DNA of 5,041 nt from Clostridiaceae bacterium. GTDB lineage: Bacteria; Bacillota; Clostridia; Lutisporales; Lutisporaceae. Position 1 is the stretch's first letter. Each line of letters begins with the position of its first letter. Where the stretch lies: positions 9,353-14,393 of the forward strand of contig DPSW01000387.1 in assembly GCA_003527145.1 (NCBI GenBank). Direction: 5' to 3'. The position numbers were made by a program, and so were the translations under genes. Positions 1 through 5,041 of this stretch are shown here, one piece after another. The notes beneath the pieces are model-generated. The model did not search any database. It worked only from the letters and a program-made list of their open reading frames with translations, and was not told where the DNA came from.

Positions 1-1
1 T

Positions 2-1309
2 GGCAACATCGTACCTAACCTTGCGACTAGCTGGGAGATGATCGACGATACACATATTCGCTTTAAGCTTCGTGATGATGTGTACTTTTCAAATGGGGAA
101 CAGATGAAAGCATCTGATGTTGTTTACACCATAAGTCGTTGTGTTAATTCTCCTGTAACAACATCCACATATAAGTTTTTCGATGATGTAAATACTGTTG
201 CGGAGGATGATTTTACAGTTGTTATAGCATTAAAGCAGCCCTTTGCAGCTGTTTACAGTTTGTTGACGCATGCTTATAGCAGTATAGTTTCCAAGAGCTA
301 TGTTGAAAAAGTCGGAGATGATGAAGCTGGTCTTAAACCTGTAGGCACAGGCGCTTATACACTTGATAAATGGACATCAGGTTCTGCACTTCTGTTGAGA
401 CGTAATGACAAATATTGGGGAGAGAAGGGGGCTTCTAAATTTATCGAATTAAAGGTTATTACAGAATCTGCTAACCGTGCAATAGAGCTTGAAACAGGAG
501 CTGCAGATATAGTTCTTGATGTCACTACTAACGATGCAAGCCGTATCGAAGCTGCAGAGAACCTTAAGCTAATTTGCGGCCCCAGCTTCAGGACTACATT
601 TATCGGCCTCAATTTAGGCAAAGAAGAGACAGGCAATCCAAAAGTTCGTGAAGCTCTTGCCTACGCGCTTGATATTGAGGCACTTGCTGATGCAGTTTAT
701 GAGCAATACGGCACAGTTGCAGACAGCATTATGTCAAACACTGTCGCTGGTTATAAAGCTGTAAGAAAGCATGAGTATAATGTTGAAAAAGCTAAAGCAT
801 TGCTTGCAGAAGCGGGTTATCCTAATGGAATCACACTGTCCGGCAGAACTCAAACTATTGTGGAATTTAAAACTATAGCTGAAGTTGTTCAGAATATGTG
901 GGCGGATGCAGGAATTAAAGCAGAAATCCAGGTTTTAGATAAAGCTACATACAGTGAAAAAGGCAAAGAAAATGGAGGCACAAATATCACTGTTACAGCA
1001 CAGACAGCAACCACTGGTGACGCTTATCAAGCAATTGGCACCATATTCTCAACAAATTCGACCAGTGGAATAATAAATTCAAGCGACAAAGATCTTGAAG
1101 ATATGATCGAACAAGCTTCCTCTACATACGACGATGCTGAACGCAATGAATTGTATGCAAAGACTCAGGATTATATTGTTAATAACTACTATGCTATACC
1201 AATCGCATTTACGAGCATTATAACAGGCACGGCAAACGAGGTGCAGAATTATGTTCATAGCCCTGCAAACTCTCCTGATTTAACCTACGTTTATGCTTAT
1301 GCAAAATAA
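2..1309 (+). CDS. ABC transporter solute-binding protein, family 5 (peptide/opine/nickel type), 5'-truncated by window edge
   Basis: This is the extracellular substrate-capture component of a Dpp/Opp-type importer. The frame is open from base 2, so the first ATG in frame (38) is internal: the 12 codons before it read GNIVPNLATSWE, a normal SBP_bac_5 segment. The visible part is 435 residues. The family is usually about 500-550, so the lipoprotein signal peptide and roughly the first 80-100 residues should lie upstream. Family hallmarks, numbered from base 2, are: FSNGE followed by ASDVVYTISR (about 29-46), PVGTGAYTL (113-121), LRRNDKYWG (132-140), KVREALAYALD (about 214-224) and the YNVEKAKALLAEAGYPNG block (259-276). 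The C-terminus ends naturally at TAA 1307-1309. It heads the operon of permeases and ATPases, which supports its role. Substrate is unresolved: this family also binds peptides, nickel, glutathione and sugars. Family call is very secure; substrate and gene name are not. Confidence 0.95.
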   Translation, partial: GNIVPNLATSWEMIDDTHIRFKLRDDVYFSNGEQMKASDVVYTISRCVNSPVTTSTYKFFDDVNTVAEDDFTVVIALKQPFAAVYSLLTHAYSSIVSKSYVEKVGDDEAGLKPVGTGAYTLDKWTSGSALLLRRNDKYWGEKGASKFIELKVITESANRAIELETGAADIVLDVTTNDASRIEAAENLKLICGPSFRTTFIGLNLGKEETGNPKVREALAYALDIEALADAVYEQYGTVADSIMSNTVAGYKAVRKHEYNVEKAKALLAEAGYPNGITLSGRTQTIVEFKTIAEVVQNMWADAGIKAEIQVLDKATYSEKGKENGGTNITVTAQTATTGDAYQAIGTIFSTNSTSGIINSSDKDLEDMIEQASSTYDDAERNELYAKTQDYIVNNYYAIPIAFTSIITGTANEVQNYVHSPANSPDLTYVYAYAK

Positions 1310-1337
1310 ACTTAAAAAGATATTATTGTAATACTGT

Positions 1338-1386
1338 GATACACTCCCAGCAGGGCGGATAAAAAGCTTTGCTGGGACTGTGAATC
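1338..1386 (+). promoter_or_regulatory. Intercistronic hairpin between binding-protein and permease genes
   Basis: The 118-nt gap between the binding-protein stop and the permease start contains a strong inverted repeat. TCCCAGCA (1345-1352) pairs perfectly with TGCTGGGA (1370-1377). The stem continues inward through two G-U pairs and two G-C pairs (1353-1356 with 1366-1369), giving 12 continuous pairs around a 9-nt A-rich loop (1357-1365). Beyond a C-C mismatch, ACA 1341-1343 pairs with TGT 1379-1381, and GAT 1338-1340 can pair with ATC 1384-1386 across a two-base bulge. No T-run follows on either strand, so it does not look like an intrinsic terminator. Hairpins at this position in ABC importer operons are known to protect the upstream mRNA or reduce downstream expression; that role here is inferred. 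No convincing promoter was seen in the rest of the gap. Confidence 0.7.
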
Positions 1387-1411
1387 AATAGCCGTAAAAC
1401 AACGATACTTT

Positions 1412-1419
1412 GGAAAGGA
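1412..1419 (+). promoter_or_regulatory. Ribosome binding site of the B permease gene
   Basis: GGAAAGGA lies 8 nt upstream of the ATG at 1428. This site decides the start: the in-frame TTG at 1410 would place the Shine-Dalgarno sequence inside the coding region and has no good site of its own. Confidence 0.8.
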
Positions 1420-1427
1420 AACCAAAT

Positions 1428-2408
1428 ATGTTAAAATACGCTGTCAAACGTTTATTGATGTTAATTCCTGTTTTACTTGGCGTCACACTTATTATTTTTA
1501 CTATGCTTTATTTTACACCGGGTAATCCAGCGGAAATATTGCTTCCCGATGACGCGACTGCTGAGCAAATCGCATTGAAAGAGGAGGAGCTTGGTCTTAA
1601 TGACCCGTTTGCCGTTCGATATCTTAACTATCTGAAAGATATTGTCACTAAAGGTGATTTCGGCACTTCTTACACTACAGGCAGACCCGTTTCAGAGGAA
1701 ATACTGGCGCGATTCCCTCGAACAATAAAACTTGCAACGGCAAGTATTATTGTTGCTATAGCAATGGGTGTTTTGTGCGGTATTATTTCTGCGACACGTC
1801 AATATTCAATTTTTGACAAGATAGCCGTCGGTGTGTCAATGATAGGCGTTTCAATGCCGAACTTCTGGCAGGGGCTTCTGAACATTTTGATCTTTTCTGT
1901 ATGGCTTGGCTGGCTTCCGGCTTCTGGATTCGGCGGCTGGAAATATTGGGTTTTGCCTGCTCTGACAATTGGGACCTCATCTTCAGCCAACATAATGCGT
2001 ATGACTCGTTCTACGATGCTTGAGGTTGTTCGTCAGGACTATATACGTACAGCAAGGGCTAAAGGTCAGACTGAGCGTGTCATTCGTTACCACCACGCAC
2101 TTAGGAATGCAATGATTCCCATTGTTACCGTTATTGGTAATTCCTTCGGCAGTATGCTGAGCGGTGCGGTTATAACAGAATCAATATTTGCTATTGCAGG
2201 CTTAGGCAAGCTTCTTGTTGATGCTATCAATGTAAGAAATTATCCTATGGTTCAGGGCTGTGTATTGTTCATTGCACTTATCCATGCTGTTGTAAACCTG
2301 GCAGTTGACCTTCTGTATGCATTTATAGACCCGAGGATTAAATCACAGTACAGTGCTAAAACAAAAAAATCCAAGAGGGTTAAAGAAATTGCAAAGGAGG
2401 CGGTGTAG
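1428..2408 (+). CDS. dppB: Peptide-type ABC transporter permease, DppB/OppB family
   Basis: One of the two integral membrane subunits forming the translocation channel, 326 residues, a normal length for DppB. The N-terminus MLKYAVKRLLMLIPVLLGVT is the typical start of the family: a short basic stretch, then the first membrane helix (about 9-29). A large extracytoplasmic loop follows, with TPGNPAE (30-36), LGLNDP (55-60) and GDFGTSY (76-82). Further hydrophobic segments lie at about 100-123, 131-163, 172-190, 231-256 and 275-300. The cytoplasmic EAA coupling loop is clear at about 199-229, with DYIRTARAKG (204-213) then ALRNAMIP (224-231); it docks onto the ATPases. The protein closes with DPRIK (301-305) and an 18-residue Lys-rich tail (309-326), somewhat longer than usual. 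The ATG at 1428 is chosen over the TTG at 1410 because of the RBS at 1412-1419. The symbol reflects family and gene order; OppB or another substrate class is possible. Confidence 0.95.
   Translation: MLKYAVKRLLMLIPVLLGVTLIIFTMLYFTPGNPAEILLPDDATAEQIALKEEELGLNDPFAVRYLNYLKDIVTKGDFGTSYTTGRPVSEEILARFPRTIKLATASIIVAIAMGVLCGIISATRQYSIFDKIAVGVSMIGVSMPNFWQGLLNILIFSVWLGWLPASGFGGWKYWVLPALTIGTSSSANIMRMTRSTMLEVVRQDYIRTARAKGQTERVIRYHHALRNAMIPIVTVIGNSFGSMLSGAVITESIFAIAGLGKLLVDAINVRNYPMVQGCVLFIALIHAVVNLAVDLLYAFIDPRIKSQYSAKTKKSKRVKEIAKEAV
2395..2400 (+). promoter_or_regulatory. Ribosome binding site of the C permease gene
   Basis: A perfect AGGAGG lies 9 nt before the ATG at 2410, inside the last codons of the B permease gene. 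It fixes the start at 2410 and rules out the upstream in-frame ATG at 2353, which overlaps the preceding gene and whose extra 19 residues look like a frame-shifted reading of its lysine-rich tail. Confidence 0.85.
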
Positions 2409-2409
2409 G

Positions 2410-3279
2410 ATGAAAAATACTGATGCAAAAAGGAAAAACAACAGTATGTGGTCGCAAGCATGGAAACGCCTAAAGCGCAACAAAACTGCCATGTTTGGGC
2501 TAGCTTTGCTCATTCTTGTTGTTTTGGGAGCAATTTTTGCAGGTGTGGTTGCTCCCGAAGGTTACGATGCTCAAAATCTGAGGAATCGCTTTATAGCACC
2601 GAGTGCCTCACATATTTTCGGTACAGATCAATATGGGCGTGATATTTTGGTCAGAGTTTTATATGGCGCCCGTATCTCGTTGAGCGTTGGGTTTTCAGCT
2701 GTTGTACTATCGGTTACCATTGGAACGATAATAGGTGCTTATGCCGCTTATTACGGAAAAAATGTAGATAATATTCTAATGCGTTTTATTGACATCTGGA
2801 TGGCTATTCCAAATATCTTGCTTGCAATTTCAGTTATGGCGGCTCTTGGCGCAAGTGTTAACAATCTGGTTATTGCAATTGCAATCGGCGCCATACCAGG
2901 GCATGCCAGAATAGTGAGAAGTGCAGTTTTGTCAGTAATAAATCAAGAGTTTATAGAAGCTGCGGTATCCAACGGTGCAAGTGACTTTAGAATTATCACC
3001 CGTTATATTTTGCCCAATTGTTTAGCACCAATAATTGTACAAGCTACTATGAGTGTCGCTAAAGCCATACTTTCCGCATCAAGCCTCAGCTTTATCGGTC
3101 TCGGTGTGCAGCAGCCCATACCTGAGTGGGGTGCGATGCTTAGTGTGGGAAGGACTTACATTCGTGATTATCCATGGATTATTACCTTTCCGGGGCTTGC
3201 TATCATGATAACAATTTATGGGATCAACCTATTTGGCGATGGTCTTCGTGATGCATTGGACCCTCGTCTAAAACATTGA
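2410..3279 (+). CDS. dppC: Peptide-type ABC transporter permease, DppC/OppC family
   Basis: The second channel subunit, 289 residues, usual for DppC. A cytoplasmic N-terminal segment (about 1-25) contains SQAWKRLKRNKTAMFG (15-30), the OppC_N-type motif entering the first helix (about 27-48). The family hallmark GTDQYGRDIL (71-80) then LYGARISL (84-91) follows in the extracytoplasmic part. Further hydrophobic segments lie at about 92-115, 128-147, 150-165, 205-230 and 257-275. The EAA loop is present (about 179-205): EFIEAAVSNGASDFRI (180-195) then LPN (201-203). The C-terminus GDGLRDALDPRLK is standard. The start lies 1 nt past the B permease stop (TAG 2406-2408), behind a perfect AGGAGG, indicating co-transcription and likely coupled translation. 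It pairs with DppB and is energised by the two downstream ATPases. No broken motif was seen. The exact substrate is unknown, so the symbol is family-level. Confidence 0.95.
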   Translation: MKNTDAKRKNNSMWSQAWKRLKRNKTAMFGLALLILVVLGAIFAGVVAPEGYDAQNLRNRFIAPSASHIFGTDQYGRDILVRVLYGARISLSVGFSAVVLSVTIGTIIGAYAAYYGKNVDNILMRFIDIWMAIPNILLAISVMAALGASVNNLVIAIAIGAIPGHARIVRSAVLSVINQEFIEAAVSNGASDFRIITRYILPNCLAPIIVQATMSVAKAILSASSLSFIGLGVQQPIPEWGAMLSVGRTYIRDYPWIITFPGLAIMITIYGINLFGDGLRDALDPRLKH

Positions 3280-3283
3280 GGTG
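3278..3283 (+). promoter_or_regulatory. Ribosome binding site of ATPase D, overlapping the upstream stop
   Basis: GAGGTG overlaps the last two bases of the C permease stop codon (TGA 3277-3279) and lies 6 nt before the ATG at 3290. This arrangement lets ribosomes finishing dppC reinitiate. Confidence 0.65.
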
Positions 3284-3289
3284 TGAAAT

Positions 3290-4270
3290 ATGAAGGAAAA
3301 ATTGCTGGAAATAAATAATTTAACAGTTCAATATGTGGTAGAGAATGAGGTTGTAGAGGCAGTAAATAATGTTTCGTTTACTCTCAATCGCGGTGAAACA
3401 CTTGGTCTGGTAGGTGAAACAGGTGCAGGTAAAACGACGCTTGCACTCAGCATCTTAAGGCTTATACCTGATCCTCCAGGAAAAATAGTAAGCGGGAAAA
3501 TAATCTTCAACGGAAAAAATATAATGGAATGTTCCGATAAAGAGATGCGTAAAATTCGCGGTGAAAAAATCAGTATGATTTTTCAAGACCCTATGACCAG
3601 CTTAAACCCTGTTTTAACGGTTGGCGATCAGATTACCGAGATGATTCGCCTACATGACAAGGTCAGCCGTACCGAAGCTGCCCGCCGTGCTGTTCAGGCT
3701 TTGGAGTCGGTTGGCATTCCCGGTGAACGCTATTTGGAGTATCCACACCAATTTTCAGGCGGCATGAAGCAGCGTGTTATAATTGCAATTGCTTTGGCTT
3801 GTAATCCTGAACTGCTTATAGCCGATGAGCCGACGACTGCTTTGGACGTAACAATTCAGGCGCAGGTTCTTAATTTGATGGTGAATCTCAAAGAAAAAAT
3901 GAATACATCTTTGCTGCTCATCACTCATGACTTGGGTGTTGTTGCTGAAACCTGCGATAAGGTTGCAATTGTATATGCAGGAGAAATTGTTGAATATGGT
4001 ACGCTTGAGCATATATTCAATAATCCCTGTCATCCGTACACATTGGGCTTATTCGGTTCCCTTCCGAGTCTGGATCACGATGTGAAGCGTTTGAAACCTA
4101 TTCCTGGGATGATGCCTAACCCTGCCGATCTTCCAGTTGGATGTAATTTCATGGAAAGATGCAGTCAGAGAATGGATAGTTGCAAGATGAAAAAACCTGC
4201 AACTATCGAGGTAGAGCCTGGACATTTTGTGAAATGCTATAGGGCAGGGAAGGAGATGACTGAAAAATGA
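3290..4270 (+). CDS. dppD: Peptide-type ABC transporter ATP-binding protein, DppD/OppD family
   Basis: Cytoplasmic ATPase subunit, 326 residues, normal for DppD. All nucleotide-binding motifs are canonical: Walker A GETGAGKT (42-49), Q-loop Gln99 in [11 protein letters not shown], signature FSGGM (155-159), Walker B LLIADE with catalytic Glu180 (175-180), D-loop TALD (183-186) and switch His213 in ITHDLG. The C-terminal oligopeptide-transporter extension (oligo_HPY type) begins with [12 protein letters not shown] (248-259). It contains four cysteines at 285, 291, 298 and 316 (C-x5-C-x6-C-x17-C), the pattern associated in DppD-type proteins with a [4Fe-4S] cluster. The gene starts 10 nt after the C permease, and its stop overlaps the next ATPase start. 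It is expected to form a heterodimer with the downstream F-type ATPase on the DppB-DppC channel. Assignment to the family is very secure; D rather than F follows from the canonical signature, the cysteine tail and the gene order. Confidence 0.96.
   Translation: MKEKLLEINNLTVQYVVENEVVEAVNNVSFTLNRGETLGLVGETGAGKTTLALSILRLIPDPPGKIVSGKIIFNGKNIMECSDKEMRKIRGEKISMIFQDPMTSLNPVLTVGDQITEMIRLHDKVSRTEAARRAVQALESVGIPGERYLEYPHQFSGGMKQRVIIAIALACNPELLIADEPTTALDVTIQAQVLNLMVNLKEKMNTSLLLITHDLGVVAETCDKVAIVYAGEIVEYGTLEHIFNNPCHPYTLGLFGSLPSLDHDVKRLKPIPGMMPNPADLPVGCNFMERCSQRMDSCKMKKPATIEVEPGHFVKCYRAGKEMTEK
4250..4255 (+). promoter_or_regulatory. Ribosome binding site of ATPase F, inside the end of dppD
   Basis: AAGGAG lies 11 nt before the ATG at 4267. 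The spacing is a little long, but the start overlaps the dppD stop as ATGA (4267-4270), so termination-reinitiation is likely to help. The nearer ATG at 4256 is in the dppD frame and stops after four codons. Confidence 0.6.
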
Positions 4271-5041
4271 GTATCTTGTTAGAGGTTGAAAATCTAAAGA
4301 AATATTTTAATACACCCAAGGGAACTTTGCATGCAGTTGATGGAGTAAGCTTTAAGCTTGAAAAGGGCAAAACTTTGGGGGTTGTTGGAGAGTCAGGATG
4401 CGGGAAGTCAACTTTAGGGCGTACAATTATTCATCTTCTCGAAAGCACTGACGGAAAGATTCTCTTTGAAGGCAAGGATGTTACACATCCAAGCAAAAGC
4501 CAGTTAAAAAGCCTAAGACGAGAAATGCAGATGATTTTTCAGGATCCATTTTCATCTCTTAATCCACGTATGACGGTGGAACGGATAATTGCCGAACCTT
4601 TGCTAATCTATAAACAATATGCCGGCAAAGAGGAAACCTATAAGCAGGTAAGAAAGCTTATGGATACCGTAGGTATATCACAACGTATTGCCAACAGCTA
4701 TCCTCACGAACTAGACGGCGGACGCAGACAGCGTGTAGGCGTTGCACGTGCTTTGGCACTTGAGCCTAAGCTCATTGTATGTGATGAGCCTGTTTCAGCG
4801 CTTGATGTTTCAATTCAAGCTCAAATTCTTAATCTGATGCAGGATCTTCAGGAGGAGTTCGGCTTGACATATATCTTTATCACGCATGATATGTCGGTTG
4901 TTAAGCATATTTCTGATAATATTCTTGTAATGTATATGGGTACTCCATTTGAATTTGCAGAGAGCAAGGAGCTGTTTAAAAACCAGTATCATCCTTATAC
5001 AAAGGCATTGCTGTCGGCGGTTCCTGTTCCGTCAATTAAAT
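4267..5041 (+). CDS. dppF: Peptide-type ABC transporter ATP-binding protein, DppF/OppF family, 3'-truncated by window edge
   Basis: Second cytoplasmic ATPase of the importer. The frame is open from ATG 4267 through the window end: 258 residues are visible of a usual 310-330. It begins [14 protein letters not shown], a typical OppF start. Motifs are: Walker A GESGCGKS (41-48), Q-loop Gln92 in IFQDPFSSLNP, Walker B LIVCDE with catalytic Glu174 (169-174), D-loop SALD (177-180), switch His207 in ITHDMS, and the beginning of the oligo_HPY extension, HPYTKALLSAVPVP (242-255). The signature motif is unusual: LDGGR (149-153) then RQRVGVARAL, with Asp150 in place of the usual Ser of LSGGQ. After the H-loop, MYMGTPFEFAES (222-232 region) also departs from the common LGxIVE pattern. 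The start overlaps the dppD stop. Apart from the signature, the catalytic residues are all present, so the protein looks functional. The missing part would be the rest of the C-terminal extension. Confidence 0.95.
   Translation, partial: MSILLEVENLKKYFNTPKGTLHAVDGVSFKLEKGKTLGVVGESGCGKSTLGRTIIHLLESTDGKILFEGKDVTHPSKSQLKSLRREMQMIFQDPFSSLNPRMTVERIIAEPLLIYKQYAGKEETYKQVRKLMDTVGISQRIANSYPHELDGGRRQRVGVARALALEPKLIVCDEPVSALDVSIQAQILNLMQDLQEEFGLTYIFITHDMSVVKHISDNILVMYMGTPFEFAESKELFKNQYHPYTKALLSAVPVPSIK

Noticed and set aside
355..636. 93-codon reverse-strand open frame inside the binding-protein gene
   Set aside because: It has no family-like motifs and lies fully inside a well-conserved sense gene; it is an antisense shadow.
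1345..1377. Intrinsic transcription terminator after the binding-protein gene
   Set aside because: The stem is strong, but the bases after it (CTGTGAATCAATAG) contain no T-run, and the opposite strand has none either. It is reported as a regulatory or stability hairpin instead.
1410..1427. TTG start for the B permease, adding six residues
   Set aside because: The extra codons overlap the Shine-Dalgarno sequence for ATG 1428, and the family usually begins with M-x-K-Y-x-x-K-R directly before the first helix.
1310..1427. Internal promoter for the permease genes
   Set aside because: AT-rich pieces such as TTATTG at 1323 and GATAAA at 1358 exist, but no pair has acceptable -35/-10 sequences with 16-18 nt spacing.
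2353..2409. Upstream ATG start for the C permease
   Set aside because: It would overlap the B permease gene by 56 nt with no ribosome binding site, whereas ATG 2410 has a perfect AGGAGG at 9 nt and gives the usual DppC N-terminus.
2872..2888. GCAATTGCAAT-type palindromes here and near 3781
   Set aside because: They encode alternating Ile-Ala stretches in a membrane helix and in the ATPase core; codon repetition explains them.
3755..4992. Two reverse-strand open frames (3755-4033 and 4810-4992) sharing an HQIKNLxLN-like segment
   Set aside because: The resemblance arises because both are antisense to the same conserved ATPase segment (Walker B to D-loop and the following helix) in the paralogous genes dppD and dppF. 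It is not evidence of a hidden gene pair.
1..5041. A novel or accessory system (defence, mobile element, biosynthetic cluster)
   Set aside because: Every coding region is a standard component of one peptide-type ABC importer. No repeats, integrase, transposase, toxin or RNA gene signatures were seen on either strand.

Overview
The window holds one polycistronic operon on the + strand, encoding an ABC importer of the peptide/opine/nickel (Dpp/Opp) class. The gene order is solute-binding protein (5' end outside the window), permease B, permease C, ATPase D, ATPase F (3' end outside the window). All five reading frames are intact within the window. There are no RNA genes, mobile elements, CRISPR arrays or integration signals.

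The organism looks like a low-to-moderate GC Gram-positive of the Clostridia type (an Oscillospiraceae/Lachnospiraceae-like anaerobe). This is inferred from strong AGGAGG-type ribosome binding sites, the codon use, and the style of the two ATPases, notably the LDGGR signature in the second one. No phylogenetic marker is present, so this is an inference only.

Layout: 2-1309 is the binding protein without its N-terminus. 1310-1427 is the only real intergenic gap; it carries a strong hairpin (core 1345-1377) with no T-run. 1428-2408 is the B permease and 2410-3279 the C permease, separated by 1 nt. 3290-4270 is ATPase D, 10 nt downstream. ATPase F begins at 4267, overlapping the D stop codon as ATGA, and runs off the window end. 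The tight spacing from 1428 onward indicates co-transcription and probable translational coupling.

Working model: a cell-surface lipoprotein captures a peptide or similar solute and delivers it to a DppB-DppC channel. A DppD-DppF ATPase heterodimer powers the channel. The hairpin between the binding-protein gene and the permease genes probably allows more binding protein than membrane components to be made. The substrate cannot be determined from sequence alone.

I found no undescribed system here. The points most worth a second look are the Asp-for-Ser signature motif in ATPase F, the intercistronic hairpin, and the four-cysteine Fe-S-type motif in ATPase D.
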